Source: Candidatus Omnitrophota bacterium (lineage in GTDB: Bacteria; Omnitrophota; Gorgyraeia; 1-14-0-20-64-10; JACQQZ01). Taken from it: a DNA stretch of 8,094 nt. Under the pieces are notes generated by a model that worked only from the letters and a program-made list of their open reading frames with translations, was not told the DNA's origin and ran no database searches. Where the stretch lies: NCBI GenBank assembly GCA_016206635.1, contig JACQRF010000088.1, positions 1 through 8,094 of the forward strand, given 5' to 3'. The translations under genes and the position numbers were made by a program. Shown here in pieces: positions 4,893 to 8,094 of the stretch; the stretch's first letter is position 1, and each line of letters starts with the position of its first letter.

Positions 4893-7800
4893 TTACTGGT
4901 AGTAGCGGGTGAGGGCGCGGGCGAGCCAGGCCGCTTCGGCCTGGCGGTCGGGGCTGGGGGTCTCGACCTCATCGAGATCGGCGAAGAGTTGCTCGAGCAG
5001 GCGCTGGAGCACCAACGACCGCTCGGCCTCCGGAACGAGCTCGGCCGGCCGCAAGGGACGCGTGACGGCGGCCGCGGCCGCGACATCTTCTGGCGCGAAG
5101 AGGTAGCGAACCGGCTGGCCGGGGACGCGGGGCTCCACGGCCTCCAGGGTGTCCACCACGGCCAGGCCGTGCGCGCGCAGACGCTCGGCGTCCTCTGCGA
5201 CAGCGCTCCCGACCGGGGTCCAGAACACGAGGTGGGCCACCACCGTGGGATCCACCAGTCGGCGACCCGGTGCTTCCAAGAGCAGGGGGAGCATCGGCCC
5301 CGCGGCCGCGGGGCCGATGACCGTGACGGTCCGATGCTGAGCCGCTCGGCCCGCCACGTCACGACGCAGACGATCCCATCCCGCGATCACCCGCGCCTGA
5401 GCGGACTCGGTGAGCTGCTTCCGCCCGGTGGAGGGATCCCCCACCGTGGCCGTGAGTTCGCTGGCCACCAAGGCGATCAACCGGGTCGGGCCGATCCACT
5501 CGAGATCCACCCGATCCAGGCGCCGGAGTTCCCACAGGATGGCCTCAATCCGTTGCTGCGCGCGCTCCACGGCGGCCAGATTCGCGGCCAGGCCGTCCTG
5601 TTCCAACGTGCCGTCGAGCGTGGGAAGCGCGGCGTACGCCAACCCCGTCAACGCCCCATTCAACTCATGGGCCACGGTGCCCAAGAACGGATCGGAGGTG
5701 CTCCTCGGGATGACGCTGAGGGCCTGCATGAACTCATGCTGGATCGCCTCAATGGCCAGGAGGTGGGCCGCCACCGTCGAGTCGTCCAACTTCGACGCCA
5801 GTCGCAACGCGGCCAGATGTCGGGACAACGCCGCGCGTGGCGTACTCAACGTCCGGCTCCAACTCGAGCTCACGCCTTGGACCTCCTGCGGCGTGGGGGG
5901 CTCCTCGAGACCGGTGGCATGGGCGGCGCGGAATTGCTCTAATTCCTTCTCGGAGAGGTTCTGGATCAGGATCTGATTTTGCGGGGGCTGGACCATCCGC
6001 TTGACCACGCCGCCTGGGATAATGTCGAGGATGTGTCTCTGAATCGCCGCCTGATCCGGGGGCACCCCGAGGGGCACGAGATCGCTCAAGAGTTGGGTGG
6101 TGAAATTCACGGTCTCGGTGTTCTCGATCCGCACGGTGGCGCCGGCGCGCAGAAAATCCACCTGGGCAGTCACCACCAAGCGTTCTACCGTGTTCGTGAC
6201 GGACTCCACCTTGGGCTCCAGCAAGAACTGAATGATCTCCGCCCGGGTCGGTTCCTTGACTGCGGAACGCTCGTCCTCCTCGAGGCCGGCGGCGGGCGAG
6301 GGGGCCGAGGGGTCGGTGGTCGGTGTCTCGGCGGCGAGGCGCTCCAGGGCAAGGCCGAGCCAGGTGATCTCCGCCGTCCCCGTGTAGACGAGGCCCCGCG
6401 GGGATGCGGCCACGACGCCGCGGGCCAGCCAGGGGATGTCCAGTGAATCGGAGAGGGCTACCATGCGCGGGGACACATTCTGGAACGCCTCGAGCAGTGC
6501 TCGACGCTCCTGCGGGTCGGCAGCCGAGAGCCAATACGACGTCTCCGGGGTAGCCCCCAACACCCGACAGTGCTCCCGCAACGCCTGGGCCGTCTCGACC
6601 ACGGTGATCTGGTGCTGGCTCAGCGTGGCACGGGATTCCGCGGACAATCCCGGCCCCCATGCCACGAGGTCGCGCCACGTACCGGGGGGCAGTTCGGCTG
6701 GTCGCACCGCTGGAGCGACGGCCGGCCAGAGTGAGGGGGCCACGACCTGCACCACGGCCGGTGTCGTCTGTGCCGCCCCCGCCGCCCAAAACGTCAGCAT
6801 CTCCGCCACCCAACGACGCTGCCGGGGGGTGAGCAGGCCCTGGCGAGGACTCATGATGAGGGCGAACACCCCTTCCTCGTGAGGACCAGTCACCTGCTCG
6901 GACAACGCTTCAGGCGGCAGGTGCTGCAGCTCCCACGCCAGCGCCTCGACCTGATCGAGCGCTCGGCGCATCGCTGCGACGACGGCGTAGACCCGGGAGC
7001 GCCATTCGGGATCCGGCGCGGGATCTCTCGCCACTGCTTGCGACGCATTGCTCAAGCGAGCCACCCACTCGTGAACCGCGTGGTCCAACGTCCGGCGCAA
7101 CGGCAGCCAGGAAACCTGCTCAACCACATGCTGCACCGCGCCCTCCAAACGACGACTGGGTTTGGCGAGCGCCGTGAGCGCTGCGACGATCTCGTACCGG
7201 CGCGCCGATGCGGGGCCCGGCGCGCTGGGTGGACGCAGGAGGAGCCCCTCGAGGTGCGCCAGACGCCGCCAGAGCGTGTAGATGGCAGGGGTACTAGCCG
7301 CCGCAAGGGCTCGGCCCACGTCATGGATAGCCCTGAGGGCCGGGGCCGATGGCGAGGGCTCCTCCAGCCCGCCGGTGACGGGACCGGACGGCCGCACCAG
7401 CCGGATGGTGGCCCACGCCACCGGATGGCGCGGGGCATGCGGCCCGGCCAGCGTGAGGCCGTGCTCGCCTGACACGGCCGTGATCCGCTGGTCGCGATAG
7501 ATGCTCCCGTAGATGGTGATCACCGTGACGAGCGTCCGCGCGTCGTGCCACTGACGACTGGGCGTTATCAGCCGCCCTCGCGGCGCGGGAATCAATCGGG
7601 CCGCGGTCAGGGTGCGCCGGATCATCTGCACCGCGGCCCGTTCTTTGGCGTTCGAGGACAATGGCAGGGCCCGATAGGCCTTGAGACGATCGGACCGGCC
7701 CGAGGCGTGGGAGGCCGCGTGAGACGACACCAGGACCGTGCGGAGGAGCCTCCCGGCATTCGGAATCGGCAGGGGGTGCCGCACCAGCGCGTACAACCTG

Positions 7801-8094
7801 GCGACGACATCGGGCAAAAGGAGGGCTGCCGCGGTAGCGCTGTAAGAAACCGCCGTCGAGTCCAGAGGGAGCCCCACCAGCTCGTGCACGAGGGGTCCCA
7901 GCGCGGCGCCGCGCGCAGCGCGGGCGGCACGCGCCGCCGCCTCAGGCCATGGCACGCGGTTGTGCAATGCCCTCGCGAGGACGGTCGCGGTCAGCTCCAG
8001 GTGGCGCAGCCAGTGGAGCGTTTGCTCGGTCGTGGCGTCGTCCGGCAACGCCCACGGCGGCTCCTCGAGGCCGGCGGCGGGGGCGGGGCTGACC
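4893..8094 (-). CDS. Large modular protein punctuated by GLEE motifs, N-terminus outside window
   Basis: The frame is open from the TAA at 4893-4895 to the right edge, over 1,060 codons. A TTG at 8046-8048 is a possible start, but the frame continues upstream through another GLEE copy, so I treat the gene as 5' partial (residues numbered here from that TTG). I do not recognise the whole protein. Four copies of [A/T/G]GLEE follow Pro/Ala-rich linkers (residues -8, 227, 588, 713). They bound segment A (about 1-226, helical), B (227-587), C (592-712, a beta-containing module) and D (713-1051). B and D look like diverged copies: an HE-containing helix pair, a helix ending WEL, then an alpha/beta part. 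D has FLGTVAHELNGALTGL (788-803), like a histidine-kinase H-box with His794, but no N-box or DxGxG ATPase motifs follow. No signal peptide or membrane segment is seen. It may be a scaffold, a pseudo-kinase or a processed polyprotein; which one is open. Confidence 0.85.
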   Translation of the reverse strand, partial: VSPAPAAGLEEPPWALPDDATTEQTLHWLRHLELTATVLARALHNRVPWPEAAARAARAARGAALGPLVHELVGLPLDSTAVSYSATAAALLLPDVVARLYALVRHPLPIPNAGRLLRTVLVSSHAASHASGRSDRLKAYRALPLSSNAKERAAVQMIRRTLTAARLIPAPRGRLITPSRQWHDARTLVTVITIYGSIYRDQRITAVSGEHGLTLAGPHAPRHPVAWATIRLVRPSGPVTGGLEEPSPSAPALRAIHDVGRALAAASTPAIYTLWRRLAHLEGLLLRPPSAPGPASARRYEIVAALTALAKPSRRLEGAVQHVVEQVSWLPLRRTLDHAVHEWVARLSNASQAVARDPAPDPEWRSRVYAVVAAMRRALDQVEALAWELQHLPPEALSEQVTGPHEEGVFALIMSPRQGLLTPRQRRWVAEMLTFWAAGAAQTTPAVVQVVAPSLWPAVAPAVRPAELPPGTWRDLVAWGPGLSAESRATLSQHQITVVETAQALREHCRVLGATPETSYWLSAADPQERRALLEAFQNVSPRMVALSDSLDIPWLARGVVAASPRGLVYTGTAEITWLGLALERLAAETPTTDPSAPSPAAGLEEDERSAVKEPTRAEIIQFLLEPKVESVTNTVERLVVTAQVDFLRAGATVRIENTETVNFTTQLLSDLVPLGVPPDQAAIQRHILDIIPGGVVKRMVQPPQNQILIQNLSEKELEQFRAAHATGLEEPPTPQEVQGVSSSWSRTLSTPRAALSRHLAALRLASKLDDSTVAAHLLAIEAIQHEFMQALSVIPRSTSDPFLGTVAHELNGALTGLAYAALPTLDGTLEQDGLAANLAAVERAQQRIEAILWELRRLDRVDLEWIGPTRLIALVASELTATVGDPSTGRKQLTESAQARVIAGWDRLRRDVAGRAAQHRTVTVIGPAAAGPMLPLLLEAPGRRLVDPTVVAHLVFWTPVGSAVAEDAERLRAHGLAVVDTLEAVEPRVPGQPVRYLFAPEDVAAAAAVTRPLRPAELVPEAERSLVLQRLLEQLFADLDEVETPSPDRQAEAAWLARALTRYYQ
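5049..5912 (-). repeat. Internal duplication, copy D (residues 713-1000)
   Basis: Starts at GLEEPP and contains, in order, AHELNGAL (793-800), LAAVERAQQRIEAILWELRRL (824-844), TVTVIGP (907-913), HLVFW (939-943), LAVVDTLEA (962-970) and RYLFAPEDV (981-989). The same series occurs in copy B at similar spacing. The first part resembles the dimerisation/phosphoacceptor helices of histidine kinases; the second looks like an alternating alpha/beta fold. Confidence 0.6.
5901..5912 (-). repeat. GLEE motif copy (HATGLEEPPT)
   Basis: Residues 713-716, encoded GGT CTC GAG GAG. It separates segment C from segment D. Preceded by a helical, polar stretch ending FRAAHAT and followed by PPTPQEV. Confidence 0.7.
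5913..6275 (-). other. Segment C, a module of about 120 residues between two GLEE motifs
   Basis: Residues 592-712. It has beta-type stretches (VERLVVTAQVDFLRAG, ATVRIENTETVNFTT), then VPLGVPPDQAAIQRHILDII, a PGG turn, and NQILIQNLSEKELEQF. Its composition is more polar than the Ala/Arg-rich segments around it. It has no visible counterpart elsewhere in the protein. No family recognised. Confidence 0.45.
6276..6287 (-). repeat. GLEE motif copy (SPAAGLEEDER)
   Basis: Residues 588-591, encoded GGC CTC GAG GAG. It follows a low-complexity linker (ETPTTDPSAPSPAA) and precedes segment C with DERSAVKE. Confidence 0.7.
6474..7370 (-). repeat. Internal duplication, copy B (residues 227-525)
   Basis: Starts at GLEEPS and contains AVHEWVARL (324-331 region), VAAMRRALDQVEALAWELQHL (357-377), VVQVVAP (432-438), DLVAW (460-464), ITVVETAQA (481-489) and SYWLSAADP (504-512), matching copy D in order. 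His-to-Trp spacing is 46 in B and 45 in D. The copies are far diverged, so the duplication is old or only structural. Confidence 0.6.
7359..7370 (-). repeat. GLEE motif copy (PVTGGLEEPSP)
   Basis: Residues 227-230, encoded GGG CTG GAG GAG, which differs from the other copies at two wobble positions. It follows IRLVRPSGPVTG and precedes a PSPSAPA linker leading into segment B. Confidence 0.7.
8061..8072 (-). repeat. GLEE motif copy (PAPAAGLEEPPW) upstream of the TTG
   Basis: Encoded GGC CTC GAG GAG in the same frame as the large protein, eight codons before the TTG at 8048. It follows VSPAPAA. Its presence shows that the coding frame continues beyond the possible TTG start and off the window. 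Confidence 0.7.

Noticed and set aside
3694..5942. Long plus-strand frames (3694-4770 and 4812-5942)
   Set aside because: They lie antisense to the HTH, NTase-like and large modular genes, have Arg/Pro/Gly-rich shadow composition and no recognisable motifs.
7388..7541. Degenerate HATPase tail in segment A (ending VAWATIRLVRP)
   Set aside because: Only the final strand resembles GTTVTIRLP; no N-box or glycine motifs are present before it.
1..8094. CRISPR arrays, tRNA or rRNA genes, insertion sequences with transposase
   Set aside because: No regularly spaced repeats, no tRNA-like cloverleaf and no transposase motifs were seen on either strand.

Overview
The window comes from a GC-rich bacterial chromosome (about two thirds G+C by eye). 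All supportable genes lie on the minus strand, so transcription runs from 8094 towards 1. The housekeeping genes are ordinary bacterial ones (type II fatty acid synthesis, Zn-type ribosomal protein L32, RsmD, CoaD). Gene order rsmD-coaD-DUF177-rpmF-plsX-fabH occurs in several phyla and does not fix the taxon. An uncultivated phylum such as Omnitrophota or NC10 is my guess only.

Layout in transcription order. (1) 8094-4893: a very large open frame running off the right edge, with no recognised overall family. It looks modular. Four copies of a short G-L-E-E motif follow Pro/Ala/Ser/Thr-rich linkers and divide it into segments. Two of the segments (called B and D here) appear to be diverged copies of one module: a helical part with a His-Glu helix pair, then an alpha/beta part. 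The last copy has a histidine-kinase-like H-box but no visible ATPase domain. (2) 4892-4764: a 129-base gap with a possible promoter close to the next start codon. (3) 4763-3667: an XRE-type helix-turn-helix protein overlapping (ATGA) a small nucleotidyltransferase-fold protein. (4) 3661-1: a tightly packed housekeeping operon, rsmD, coaD, DUF177 (YceD-like), rpmF, plsX and fabH. fabH is cut by the left edge.

The operon links 16S rRNA methylation, CoA synthesis, L32/YceD and the start of lipid synthesis: PlsX makes acyl-phosphate and FabH condenses acetyl-CoA with malonyl-ACP. Four of its junctions carry inverted repeats of unrelated sequence: a perfect 36-bp palindrome over the fabH start, a hairpin in the plsX leader, a REP-like hairpin inside the 3' end of coaD, and one over the rsmD stop. 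The most unusual content is the large GLEE-punctuated protein, followed by these intercistronic palindromes.
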